From positions 1 to 64,000 of the forward strand of contig NZ_VSEY01000026.1 in the NCBI RefSeq assembly GCF_008086045.1: a stretch of DNA of 64,000 nt. The letters are read 5' to 3'. The number at the start of each line of letters is the position of its first letter. Within the stretch, counting starts at the first letter, position 1. Origin of the DNA: Nonomuraea sp. PA05. Its GTDB lineage: Bacteria > Actinomycetota > Actinomycetes > Streptosporangiales > Streptosporangiaceae. This document shows positions 24,453 through 32,100 of this stretch, one piece after another. The position numbers were made by a program, and so were the translations under genes. The notes under the pieces are model-generated. The model was not told the DNA's origin. It ran no database searches and worked only from the letters and a program-made list of their open reading frames with translations.

Positions 24453-24484
24453 TATAGTTAGCAAAGGTAATGACTCATGCTAAC
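24453..24484 (+). promoter_or_regulatory. marR promoter and likely autoregulatory operator
   Basis: A TATAGT -10-like hexamer (24453-24458) overlaps an inverted repeat, GTTAGCA (24457-24463) / TGCTAAC (24478-24484), whose right arm covers the ATG of the MarR gene. A second smaller pair, TTGC (24447-24450) / GCAA (24461-24464), brackets the -10. A repressor bound here would block initiation and translation start. The -35 is unclear. Confidence 0.5.
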
Positions 24485-24929
24485 CAAAACCCAGCCCAAG
24501 ATGGACCTGCGCAGCGACGCAGGCCTGGCTTCAGCCCTGCGCGTGTCCCTGGCAAGGCTGAACCGACGCCTACGACGACAGGCGGCGGCGCACTCGCTGA
24601 CGCCCACCCAGTTCGCGACGCTCGCCGCGGTGGAACGGCATTCCGGGATAACCCCCGGCGAATTGGCCGAGCTCGAGAAGGTGCAACCACCCTCGATGAC
24701 CCGCGTGATCGCCGCTCTAGAGGAACGCGGCCTGGTCGCCCGCACCCCGCATCCGACCGACCGGCGCCAGGTGACCGTCTCGGTGACCGAGGACGCAGAG
24801 AAGCTGCTGAAGGAGGAGCGCCGCCGCAAGGAGGCGTGGCTGACACAGCGACTGAAGGAGCTGTCGCCGGAGGAGAGGTCGATCCTCAGGCAGGCGGCGC
24901 CGATCCTGGAGAAGCTCAGCAAGATATAG
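24477..24929 (+). CDS. MarR family transcriptional regulator
   Basis: A 150-residue winged-helix regulator. Helices at the N terminus form the dimer interface. The recognition helix region is ITPGELAELEKVQPPSMTRVIAALEERGLV (about 58-87) and the wing carries TPHPTDRRQVTVSVT, including the DxRR signature of MarR proteins. The 24953-26194 MFS gene starts 23 bases downstream, so the pair is probably one operon in which MarR controls an exporter and itself, released by an unknown small molecule. Confidence 0.93.
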   Translation: MLTKTQPKMDLRSDAGLASALRVSLARLNRRLRRQAAAHSLTPTQFATLAAVERHSGITPGELAELEKVQPPSMTRVIAALEERGLVARTPHPTDRRQVTVSVTEDAEKLLKEERRRKEAWLTQRLKELSPEERSILRQAAPILEKLSKI

Positions 24930-24952
24930 AGCCCGAAGAACCCAGGACCGGG

Positions 24953-26194
24953 ATGTTCCGGTCACTCAGGGTTCGTAACTACCGCATGTTCGCGGCGGGC
25001 GGCACCGTCTCCAACGTCGGCACCTGGCTGCAGCGCACCGCCCAGGACTGGCTGGTGCTCGACCTGACCGCAGGCCCCGGCAACGCTCACGGCAGCGCGG
25101 CGGCCCTCGGCACGGCGACCGCGCTGCAGTTCCTGCCGATGTTGCTGTTCGGCATGTTCGGCGGCGTGCTCGCCGACCGCTACCCCAAGCGGCCCATCCT
25201 CATCGCGGCCCAGTCGCTGATGGCCGGGCTGGCGCTGACCATCGGCATCCTCACGATGACGGGCACCGCCCAGGTGTGGCACGTGTACGTGATGGCGTTC
25301 CTGCTCGGCATGATCTCCTGTGTGGAGGTGCCGACGCGGCAGGCGTTCGTGGTCGAGATGGTCGGCCGCGCGGACCTGCCCAACGCGATCGCGCTCAACA
25401 GCTCCATCTTCAACCTGGCCCGCGTGGTCGGCCCGGCGCTCGCCGGCGTGCTGATCTACGTGCTGGGCGGCACGGGGCCGATCTTCCTGATCAACGCGCT
25501 GACCTTCGGCGGCGTCATCTCCAGCCTGATCTTCATGCGCAAGGCCGAGCTGAACGTCTCCCCGCCCGTCCCACGGGCCAAGGGCCAGCTCCGCGAGGGG
25601 CTCCGGTACGTGCTGCGGCGCGAGGAGCTGCTCATGCCGGTGCTGCTGATCGCCTTCGTGTCGATGTTCTCGCAGTCGTTCTCGATGTCGATCGCGCTCA
25701 TGGCGCGCGAGACGTTCGGGGCGGGGGCGTCGTCGTTCGGGCTGGCGTCCAGCATGTTCGCCGTGGGGGCACTCGGCGGGGCGCTGCTCGCGGCGCGCAG
25801 GGCGCGGCTGTCGCGCAGGACGCTCTTCGCCGGGGCGATCGGATTCGGGCTGTTCCAGATCGCCACCGGGGTCGCGCCGTTCTACCCCGCGTACCTGCTG
25901 CTGCTGATCCCCACCGGGATCGCCCTGATCACCATCAACACCGTCGCCAACGCCAGCGTCCAGATCGCCACCTCGCCCGACATGCGCGGCCGGGTCATGG
26001 GCATCTACATGCTGGTCTTCACCGGCGGGGCGCCGCTGGGGGCGCCGCTGATCGGATGGCTGTCCGAGCTGGGCGGGCCGCGGACGGGCGTCATCCTGTC
26101 CGGCGTGCTGGTCCTGGTCGGGACGGGGCTGGCCGTGCTGATGACGCGGCTGATCAGCTCCCGCGTGGCCAAGCCGGCACTCGCTGTGGCATGA
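24953..26194 (+). CDS. MFS exporter downstream of marR
   Basis: A 413-residue major facilitator protein of the EntS/MefA-like (DHA3) type with about 12 membrane helices. The N terminus SLRVRNYRMFAAGGTVSNVGTWLQRTAQDWLVLDLT is typical for the family, as is the GVLADRYPKRPILIAAQS loop 2-3 motif. Likely a drug or metabolite exporter, under control of the MarR gene it follows by 23 bases. The ATG at 24953 follows AGGACCGGG. The C-terminal half keeps the MRGRVMGIYMLVFTGGAPLG step. A terminator lies about 30 bases past the stop. Confidence 0.9.
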   Translation: MFRSLRVRNYRMFAAGGTVSNVGTWLQRTAQDWLVLDLTAGPGNAHGSAAALGTATALQFLPMLLFGMFGGVLADRYPKRPILIAAQSLMAGLALTIGILTMTGTAQVWHVYVMAFLLGMISCVEVPTRQAFVVEMVGRADLPNAIALNSSIFNLARVVGPALAGVLIYVLGGTGPIFLINALTFGGVISSLIFMRKAELNVSPPVPRAKGQLREGLRYVLRREELLMPVLLIAFVSMFSQSFSMSIALMARETFGAGASSFGLASSMFAVGALGGALLAARRARLSRRTLFAGAIGFGLFQIATGVAPFYPAYLLLLIPTGIALITINTVANASVQIATSPDMRGRVMGIYMLVFTGGAPLGAPLIGWLSELGGPRTGVILSGVLVLVGTGLAVLMTRLISSRVAKPALAVA

Positions 26195-26226
26195 GTCATC
26201 GGCCGTCGTCGTCGGCGGCCTCCTGG

Positions 26227-26256
26227 GCGGGCACTCGCGGGTGCCCGCTCTTCTGC
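26227..26256 (+). terminator. Terminator of the marR-MFS operon
   Basis: GCGGGCAC (26227-26234) pairs with GTGCCCGC (26241-26248), with a six-base loop and a T-rich TCTTCT downstream. Confidence 0.65.
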
Positions 26257-26309
26257 TGTACGGGGTGCCGTTCGAGGGGCGAGCACCCGCGGGGGCACAA
26301 TCGGGAGGT

Positions 26310-26867
26310 ATGAGGCTCTTCGCGGCGCTGGTGCCGCCCGACGACGTGCTGGACGAGATCGCGCACGCCATCGCGCCGCACGTCGGGCAGGTGCCGGGGC
26401 TGCGCTGGCCCGGCCGGGAGACCTGGCACATCACGCTCGGCTTCTTCGGTGAGGTGCCCGATCGGGTGCTGCCCGACCTGGAGACGCGCCTGGCCCGCGC
26501 CGTGCGCCGCCACGACGTGCTCAACCTGGCCTTCGACGGCTTCGGCGCCTTCTCCTCCGTACGGCGGGCCAGGGTCTTCTGGGCGGGCGTCAGCGGCGAC
26601 CCCATGACGAGGCTCGCCGACTCCGTCAAGGCGGGCGCCCGGCGGGCCGGGGCGGCGCAGACCGACGAGAAGCGCTCCCACCCGCACCTGACGCTCGCCA
26701 GGGCCAAGGCGGAGACGGACCTGAGGCCGCTGGTGGAGTCGCTGGAGGGCTTCAGCGGGTCGCCGTGGCGGGCGGAGCACGTCCGGCTCGTACGCAGCCA
26801 CCTGGGGCCACCGGTGAGGTACGAGTCACTCGCCGAATGGGCGCTGGCACCCGCAGAGCAGAGCTAG
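26310..26867 (+). CDS. thpR: RNA 2',3'-cyclic phosphodiesterase (2H family)
   Basis: A 185-residue member of the ThpR/LigT branch of the 2H phosphoesterases, which open 2',3'-cyclic phosphates on RNA ends. Both HxT motifs are present: WHITLGF (about residues 40-46) and HPHLTLAR (about 126-133). RLFAALVPP opens the protein as usual. GGGAGGT directly precedes the ATG. Cytosolic and the normal length for the family. It has its own spacer after the MFS terminator, and a 27-codon membrane peptide gene follows 10 bases downstream. Confidence 0.92.
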   Translation: MRLFAALVPPDDVLDEIAHAIAPHVGQVPGLRWPGRETWHITLGFFGEVPDRVLPDLETRLARAVRRHDVLNLAFDGFGAFSSVRRARVFWAGVSGDPMTRLADSVKAGARRAGAAQTDEKRSHPHLTLARAKAETDLRPLVESLEGFSGSPWRAEHVRLVRSHLGPPVRYESLAEWALAPAEQS

Positions 26868-26877
26868 GCTCCAGGTC

Positions 26878-26961
26878 GTGGATCGTCCTCGTCCGTGGCT
26901 GCTGCCCATCGTGCTCGGCCTGCTCCTGCTGATCGTGATCATCGGCGCCCTGCTGTCCTAG
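26878..26961 (+). CDS. 27-residue single-span membrane peptide
   Basis: A GTG start 10 bases after the phosphodiesterase gene opens a 27-codon frame ending TAG. The peptide begins VDRPRPWLLP and then has one uninterrupted hydrophobic helix (residues 8-27, Leu/Ile/Val-rich, ending GALLS). Such composition in a genome this GC-rich and its tight placement suggest a real microprotein, but the ribosome site (CCAGG) is weak. Function unknown. Confidence 0.45.
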   Translation: MDRPRPWLLPIVLGLLLLIVIIGALLS

Positions 26962-27025
26962 AGAAGGCCGGGGCCGCCGCCGGGCGTTGTGGTGCCACGG
27001 CGACGACCCGTCCGCTTTCAGGCGC

Positions 27026-27994
27026 CTACCAGGCGTAGTCCTCCGGAGCGGTGCGGTGCCCGGGGAAGATCTCGTCGAGGCGGCCCAGGGCGGCCTCGTC
27101 CAGGTCGATCTCCAGGGCCCGCAGGCTGCCTTCGAGCTGCTGCATCGTGCGCGGCCCGATGATCGGCGCCGCGACCGCCCGCTGCTTGAGCAGCCAGGCC
27201 AGCGCCACGTCGGCGGGCTCCTCGCCCAGCTCGTCGCAGAACTTCTCGTACTGCTCGATCTTGTCGCGGTGCCTTTCGAGCTGCTTGAGCATGTGCTCGG
27301 CGCCCGAGCGGCCCTTGTCGAGCTTGCGCAGGACACCGCCGAGCAGGCCGCCGGCGAGCGGGCTCCACGGGATGACGCCGAGTCCGTAGTCCTCGGCGGC
27401 GGGCAGCACCTCCAGCTCGGGCGCGCGGGTGAGCAGGTTGTAGTGGGTCTGCTCGCTGATCAGGCCGAGGAAGTTGCGGCGGGCCGCGGTCTCCTGAGCC
27501 TTGGCCAGGTGCCAGCCCGCGAAGTTGGACGAGCCGACGTACAGGATCTTGCCCTGCTGCCGCAGGACCTGCATGGCCTCCCAGAACTCCTCGAACGGAG
27601 TCGTCCTGTGCACGTGGTGGGCCTGGTAGATGTCGATGTAGTCGGTCTGCAGGCGCTTGAGCGAGGCGTCGCAGGCGCGGCGGATGTTCAGCGCCGACAG
27701 CCCACGCTCGTTGGGCCACTCGCCCATGTCGCCGTAGACCTTGGTGGCCAGGACCGTCTTCTCACGGCGACCGCCGCCCTGGGCGAACCACCGGCCGATG
27801 ATCTGCTCGGTGATGCCCTCGCCCTTCTGACCGCCGTAGACGTTCGCCGAGTCGAAGAAGTTCAGGCCCAGCTCGTGAGCCCGGTCCATGATCGCGAAGG
27901 AGTCCTCCTCCGTGGTGCGCGGACCGAAGTTCATGGTGCCGAGGCTGAGCGGGCTCACCAGGAGACCGCTGCGTCCGAGGTTGACATAGTCCAT
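27026..27994 (-). CDS. Aldo/keto reductase
   Basis: A 322-residue NAD(P)H-dependent oxidoreductase with the TIM-barrel AKR fold. The catalytic tetrad is visible: Asp and Tyr in NFFDSANVYGG (about 46-56), Lys in VLATKVYG (about 81-88) and His in YQAHHVHR (about 122-129). LGTMNFG marks the N terminus and IIGPRTMQQLEGSL the cofactor end. The carbonyl substrate is unknown. The ATG at 27994 starts the family-typical MDYVNLGRSGLLVSPLSLGT. It is divergent from a MATE exporter, and a perfect palindrome lies between the two. Confidence 0.93.
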   Translation of the reverse strand: MDYVNLGRSGLLVSPLSLGTMNFGPRTTEEDSFAIMDRAHELGLNFFDSANVYGGQKGEGITEQIIGRWFAQGGGRREKTVLATKVYGDMGEWPNERGLSALNIRRACDASLKRLQTDYIDIYQAHHVHRTTPFEEFWEAMQVLRQQGKILYVGSSNFAGWHLAKAQETAARRNFLGLISEQTHYNLLTRAPELEVLPAAEDYGLGVIPWSPLAGGLLGGVLRKLDKGRSGAEHMLKQLERHRDKIEQYEKFCDELGEEPADVALAWLLKQRAVAAPIIGPRTMQQLEGSLRALEIDLDEAALGRLDEIFPGHRTAPEDYAW

Positions 27995-28011
27995 GCGGAC
28001 AACCCTAAGGA

Positions 28012-28029
28012 CCTGGAGTGCACTCCAGG
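28012..28029. promoter_or_regulatory. Perfect 18-bp palindrome, MerR-like operator
   Basis: CCTGGAGTGCACTCCAGG is a perfect dyad in the spacer between the divergent aldo/keto reductase and MATE genes. On the plus strand it lies in a 20-base gap between AAGGAC and TAGACT, the long spacer typical of MerR-family promoters. No MerR gene is in the window. Confidence 0.6.
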
Positions 28030-28079
28030 CCATAGACTCACTTCATGATCTCGGACGGCCGGCCGGATCGCATCCTCCC

Positions 28080-29360
28080 ATGATCGCACTGCTGCGTGCC
28101 GCCGTGCCGATCTTCCTGGCCATGGTCGCGGGCATCGTGGGGTCGCTGATCGTCACTTCGGTGCTGGGCCGGCACGACACGGTCACGCTGGCCGCGTTCG
28201 CCGTGGTCAGCTCGGTGCTCACCACCGCGGCCGCCGCCGTGCAGGGCGCGTTACGCGGGCTCGGGCCGTTCGTGGCCCCGTTCAGGGAGGAGCCCGCCGC
28301 GGCCGTGCCGATCGTGCGGGACGCGCGCTGGCTCAGCCTGGCCACGGGCGTGCTCGGCGCGCTCGCGGTGCTCTGCGTGCCGCTGCTCGCCGGGGCCGCC
28401 GGGGTGCCGGGCGAGGTGGTGCGGGAGATGGGGGCGCTGCCCTGGTTCCTGGCGGCGTACCTGCTGGTCTTCGCCTCCACCGGCGGGGCGAGCACCATCC
28501 TGGTCGCGCTGGGCCGCAGCCGCGACGTGCTCTGGCCGACCCTGGTCTTCGGGACGGGGGTGGGCGGGCTCACCGCCCTGCTGGTGCCGCGGCTCGGGCT
28601 GACCGGCGTGGGCGTCGCCTGGCTGCTGTCCGGGCTGGCGGCGGCGGCCGTGGCCGCGATCAGCCTGCGGCGGGCGCTCGGGCGGCCCATCGGGCAGGGA
28701 CGTCCCAGGCCGCGCGAGATCGTCCGGCTGGCCAGGGTCAGCATCCCGCTCGCCGGGACCGTGCTCATCAAGTTCGGCGTGCTGGGCGTGGTGACCTTCG
28801 CCGCGAGCGCCACGAGCACCCGCGACACCGCCACCCACGCGGTGCTGACCACGCTCACCGGCCTGATCATGCTGGCCTCCCTGTCCGTGGCGCAGGCCGC
28901 GGTGCCCGAGGTGGCCCGCGCGCCCGGCCCGGCCGCCGCGCGGCGGGCCCAGTGGCGCGCGGCGCTGCTCGCCGTCACGGGGACGCTCGTGGTGGCGGGG
29001 CTGCTGCTCGGGTTCGGCGAGCACGCGCTGCTGCTGTTCAGCGACGACGGCGCGGTGCGCCAGCGGGCGCTCGGGCTGCTGCCGATGATGCTGCTGGCCT
29101 CGGCCCTCGACGCCGCCCAGGCGGTGCAGGGCACCGGCCTGACCGCGCTCAAGCGCTCCGCGTCCAGCCTGCTGTACTTCGTGATCGGGTACGGCCTGCT
29201 GGTCGTGGCCGCCGTGCCCGTCGCCAGGACCTGGGGGCTCGACGGGCTGTGGACGGCCATGGCGGTGGCCAACGGGCTCCTGGTGGTGCTGCAGGGCACC
29301 GGTTTCCACCGCCACAGCGCGAAGGTGGGCGCCACGAGGTCGCCCGCCCAGGCGCGGTAG
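28080..29360 (+). CDS. MATE family efflux transporter
   Basis: A 426-residue multidrug and toxin extrusion protein with about 12 membrane helices, exporting organic cations or metabolites against H+ or Na+. The start region PIFLAMVAGIVGSLIVTSVLGR and the LTGVGVAWLLSG step of helix 6 are as in MATE proteins. The N-terminal half lacks the conserved Asp I expected in some DinF-type members, so the coupling ion is open. The ATG at 28080 has no clear ribosome site. Possibly co-regulated with the divergent aldo/keto reductase by the palindrome at 28012. Confidence 0.82.
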   Translation: MIALLRAAVPIFLAMVAGIVGSLIVTSVLGRHDTVTLAAFAVVSSVLTTAAAAVQGALRGLGPFVAPFREEPAAAVPIVRDARWLSLATGVLGALAVLCVPLLAGAAGVPGEVVREMGALPWFLAAYLLVFASTGGASTILVALGRSRDVLWPTLVFGTGVGGLTALLVPRLGLTGVGVAWLLSGLAAAAVAAISLRRALGRPIGQGRPRPREIVRLARVSIPLAGTVLIKFGVLGVVTFAASATSTRDTATHAVLTTLTGLIMLASLSVAQAAVPEVARAPGPAAARRAQWRAALLAVTGTLVVAGLLLGFGEHALLLFSDDGAVRQRALGLLPMMLLASALDAAQAVQGTGLTALKRSASSLLYFVIGYGLLVVAAVPVARTWGLDGLWTAMAVANGLLVVLQGTGFHRHSAKVGATRSPAQAR

Positions 29361-29386
29361 GCGCGGCGGACGGGCGCGGGTGGGGC

Positions 29387-30421
29387 ATGATGGCTGGCGT
29401 GGGGGACTTCGTGAGCAGGATGCTCGTCGTGGCGGCCGTGTGCCTGCTGCCGGCCGCGCCGGCCTTCGCGGCGGCGGCGCCGGAGGGCGACGGCACGGAG
29501 AAGCTGTTCACCTTCAGGGACCAGCGGATCACGGAGTCGAGCGGGCTGGCCCTGTCGCCGACGCACGAAGGCCTCTACTACACGCACAACGACAGCGCGG
29601 CGGCTCCGGCGTTCTATGCGGTGGACGGGCAGGGGCGCACGCGGGCCACGTACCAGGTGCGGGGCGCGCAGGCGCGCGACTGGGAGGCGATGGCGGCCAC
29701 CAAGGACCCACGAACGGGGCGCGGGGTGCTCTGGTTCGCCGACATCGGCGACAATCTCGACGGCGCCTGGCCGAACGTGTCGGTCTACAAGGTGATGGAG
29801 CCGCAGACGGTCGCCGACGCCACGCTGCCCGCCGTCCGCTACCGGTTCAGGTACGCCGACGGCGCGCGCAACGCCGAGGGCCTCATGGTGCACCCGCGCA
29901 CCGGGCGGCTGTACGTGGTCTCCAAGGAGTTCTCCGGCTCGGTGTACGCGGCGCCGAAGACGCTGCGCTCCGACCGGGTGAACGTGCTGCGCAAGGTGGC
30001 GAGCGCGCCGCTCATGGCCACGGACGCCGCCTACGCGCCCGACGGCTCGTCGTACGTGATCCGCACCTACTTCTCCGCCACCCTCTACCGCTCCTCCGGC
30101 GAGACGATCGGCCGGGTGACGATGCCGGAGCTGGAGCAGGCCGAGTCGATCGCGTACACCGCCGACGGGAAGTCGCTGCTGGTCGGCAGCGAGGGGCCGC
30201 GCAGCCCCGTCTACCGGGTGCCGCTGCCGGCGGCGGGCACGCCCGCCCCGAGCCCGGTCAAGGCGGAGGAGGAGCCGAAGCCGGCGTCGAGCGGCACGGC
30301 GCGGGCCGACGACGCCGCCGGTGACGGCACGGGCCTGTCGGTCAGTGACGTGCTCATCTGGCTCGCCGCGGCGGTGGGCGCGATCGGCGTGATCACGTTC
30401 CTGGCCCGCCGCACCCGCTGA
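29387..30421 (+). CDS. Secreted beta-propeller-like protein with C-terminal anchor
   Basis: A 344-residue exported protein. A signal peptide (about residues 12-33, ending AFAAAAP) leads to a region of six or so repeated beta units (SSGLALSPTHEGLYYTHND; LWFADIGDN; NAEGLMVHPRTGRLYVVSKE; YTADGKSLLVGSEG), a beta-propeller pattern. It is followed by a Pro/Ala/Glu-rich linker and a C-terminal membrane helix with basic end (RRTR). This looks like a surface-anchored propeller. No catalytic site recognised. Two ATGs are adjacent (29387, 29390), after GGGTGGGG. Confidence 0.75.
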   Translation: MMAGVGDFVSRMLVVAAVCLLPAAPAFAAAAPEGDGTEKLFTFRDQRITESSGLALSPTHEGLYYTHNDSAAAPAFYAVDGQGRTRATYQVRGAQARDWEAMAATKDPRTGRGVLWFADIGDNLDGAWPNVSVYKVMEPQTVADATLPAVRYRFRYADGARNAEGLMVHPRTGRLYVVSKEFSGSVYAAPKTLRSDRVNVLRKVASAPLMATDAAYAPDGSSYVIRTYFSATLYRSSGETIGRVTMPELEQAESIAYTADGKSLLVGSEGPRSPVYRVPLPAAGTPAPSPVKAEEEPKPASSGTARADDAAGDGTGLSVSDVLIWLAAAVGAIGVITFLARRTR

Positions 30422-30428
30422 GCCCGGC

Positions 30429-30504
30429 TCAGGGCCGGCGCATGGTGGCGGCGAACGTGTCGCCCCTCAGGGCCGGCGCATGGTGGCGGTGAACATGTCG
30501 CCCC
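30429..30504 (-). repeat. 38-bp tandem duplication of a gene 3' end
   Basis: The unit 30467-30504 is repeated at 30429-30466 with two differences in 38 bases. On the minus strand both encode a Gly-Asp-x-Phe-x-Ala-Thr-Met-Arg-Arg-Pro-stop ending. The upstream copy ends the real gene and the second lies in the spacer, out of frame. Confidence 0.92.
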
Positions 30505-30838
30505 TCAGCGCGCGCTCGACCACCTCGACGGAGCGTGACAGCCGCACCAGCCGCGGCCCCTCCTGCCGGTAGGTGTCGAGCACCGCCTCGATGGCGTGCG
30601 GCGGCAGGTGGCCCTTGAGGTCGACCGCTGCCGCCCGGTAGCCGGCGCGGGCCGCCTCGACGGCCGATCCGACGTGGTGGCGGGCCATCGCGGCCAGCGC
30701 CACCGGATGCCGTCTGAGCACCTCGTACGCCCGGTAGTCCGGCGGCACCGCGTCGAGCAGCCAGGCCACTGCCGAGGTCTCCCAGTCGGGCACGCTGGGG
30801 GGCCGGACCTCCGCGGGCCATTCTGGTGGGACGTACAT
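30467..30838 (-). CDS. Small hypothetical protein
   Basis: A 123-residue soluble, mostly helical protein beginning MYVPPEWPAEVRPPSVPDWE and continuing with helices such as YEVLRRHPVALAAMARHHV and LPPHAIEAVLDTYRQEG. I do not recognise a domain; similar short proteins of unknown role occur in actinobacteria. The ATG at 30838 is preferred; a longer form from 30895 is possible. Divergent from the hydroxyglutarate oxidase gene. The last 12 codons are duplicated downstream. Confidence 0.65.
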   Translation of the reverse strand: MYVPPEWPAEVRPPSVPDWETSAVAWLLDAVPPDYRAYEVLRRHPVALAAMARHHVGSAVEAARAGYRAAAVDLKGHLPPHAIEAVLDTYRQEGPRLVRLSRSVEVVERALRGDMFTATMRRP

Positions 30839-30909
30839 ATGGACATCGTACGCATGTTCGATTCGCCCGGATATGGCGGGGATGGCCGGTAGCACGGAAA
30901 ATCATCCTT

Positions 30910-32100
30910 GTGACGGAGAAGATCGGAGTCGTCGGTGCGGGCATCGTCGGGCTGGCGGTGGCACGCGAGCTGGCCACCGCCAGAGGGGCCGAGGTGACCG
31001 TGCTGGAGAAGGAGGGGCGCGTCGGCGCCCACCAGACCGGGCACAACAGCGGCGTCGTGCACGCGGGGATCTACTATCCGCCGGGCTCGCTGAAGGCCAG
31101 GCTCTGCCGGGAGGGCGTGGCGCTGCTCAAGGAGTACTGCGCGGCGCACGCGCTGCCGTACGAGGAGGTCGGCAAGCTGGTCGTGGCCTCGAACCGGGCC
31201 GAGCGGCCGCGGCTGGCCGCGCTGGCGGAGCGGGCGCGCGCGAACGGCGTGCCCGGCGTCGCCGAGCTGGACGCGCTCGCGCTGCGCGAGATCGAGCCGC
31301 ACGCGGTCGGCGTGGCCGCCGTCCACTCGCCGCACACGGCGATCTGCGACTTCCCGGCCGTGGCGCGCAGGCTCGCGCTGGACGTGGCCGAGCTGGGCGG
31401 GTCCGTACGCCTCGGTTACCCGGTCAGGGCGATGCGGGAGCGGGCGGGCAGTGTCGAGGTGGTGGCGGGCAGACGCAGGTTCGCCTTTGACCGCCTGGTG
31501 GTGTGCGCCGGGCTCGGCACCGACGCGGTGGCCCGGATGGCGGGCGCCGGGGGCGACGTGCGGATCGTGCCGTTCAGGGGCGAGTACTACGCGCTCAAGG
31601 GCGCCGCCCGCGACCTGGTGCGGGGGCTGATCTATCCCGTGCCCGACCCGCGTTACCCGTTCCTGGGGGTGCACCTGACCCGGCGGATCGGGGGCGGGGT
31701 GCTGGTGGGTCCGAACGCGGTGCTGGCCACGGCGTACGAGGGGTACCGATGGTCGAATTTCCGTAATGTTCGGCAAATTCTTGGTTGGCCGGGAACGCTG
31801 CGGATGGCCAGGACGCACTGGCGTACCGGAGTTAAGGAAGTCTATGGATCTCTGGCCAAGAGCGCGTTCCTGATGGACGCCCGCCGGTACGTGCCGGAGC
31901 TCACCGCCGCCGACCTGGAGCGGGCTCCTGGCGGCGTGCGCGCGCAAGCCGTCGCCAGGGACGGAGGGCTCGTGGATGACTTCGTGGTGGATGTCCGGGG
32001 AAAGGTAGTTCTGGTGAGGAATGCCCCTTCTCCGGCGGCCACCTCAAGTCTGGCTATTGCCCGGCATATTGCCGGAATTGTCCCAGCACTCGTCCGATGA
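30910..32100 (+). CDS. lhgO: L-2-hydroxyglutarate oxidase
   Basis: A 396-residue FAD-dependent oxidase/dehydrogenase converting L-2-hydroxyglutarate to 2-oxoglutarate. The Rossmann motif is GAGIVGLAVARELA (about 8-21). The family motif HNSGVVHAGIYYPPGSLKARLC (about 47-68) contains the FAD-linked His. PFRGEYYAL and VPDPRYPFLGVHLTRR follow in order. GTG start with a poor ribosome site. A stretch at 31741-31860 has clearly lower GC and different codons from the rest. The next gene, a response regulator, overlaps the stop by four bases (ATGA). Confidence 0.93.
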   Translation: MTEKIGVVGAGIVGLAVARELATARGAEVTVLEKEGRVGAHQTGHNSGVVHAGIYYPPGSLKARLCREGVALLKEYCAAHALPYEEVGKLVVASNRAERPRLAALAERARANGVPGVAELDALALREIEPHAVGVAAVHSPHTAICDFPAVARRLALDVAELGGSVRLGYPVRAMRERAGSVEVVAGRRRFAFDRLVVCAGLGTDAVARMAGAGGDVRIVPFRGEYYALKGAARDLVRGLIYPVPDPRYPFLGVHLTRRIGGGVLVGPNAVLATAYEGYRWSNFRNVRQILGWPGTLRMARTHWRTGVKEVYGSLAKSAFLMDARRYVPELTAADLERAPGGVRAQAVARDGGLVDDFVVDVRGKVVLVRNAPSPAATSSLAIARHIAGIVPALVR

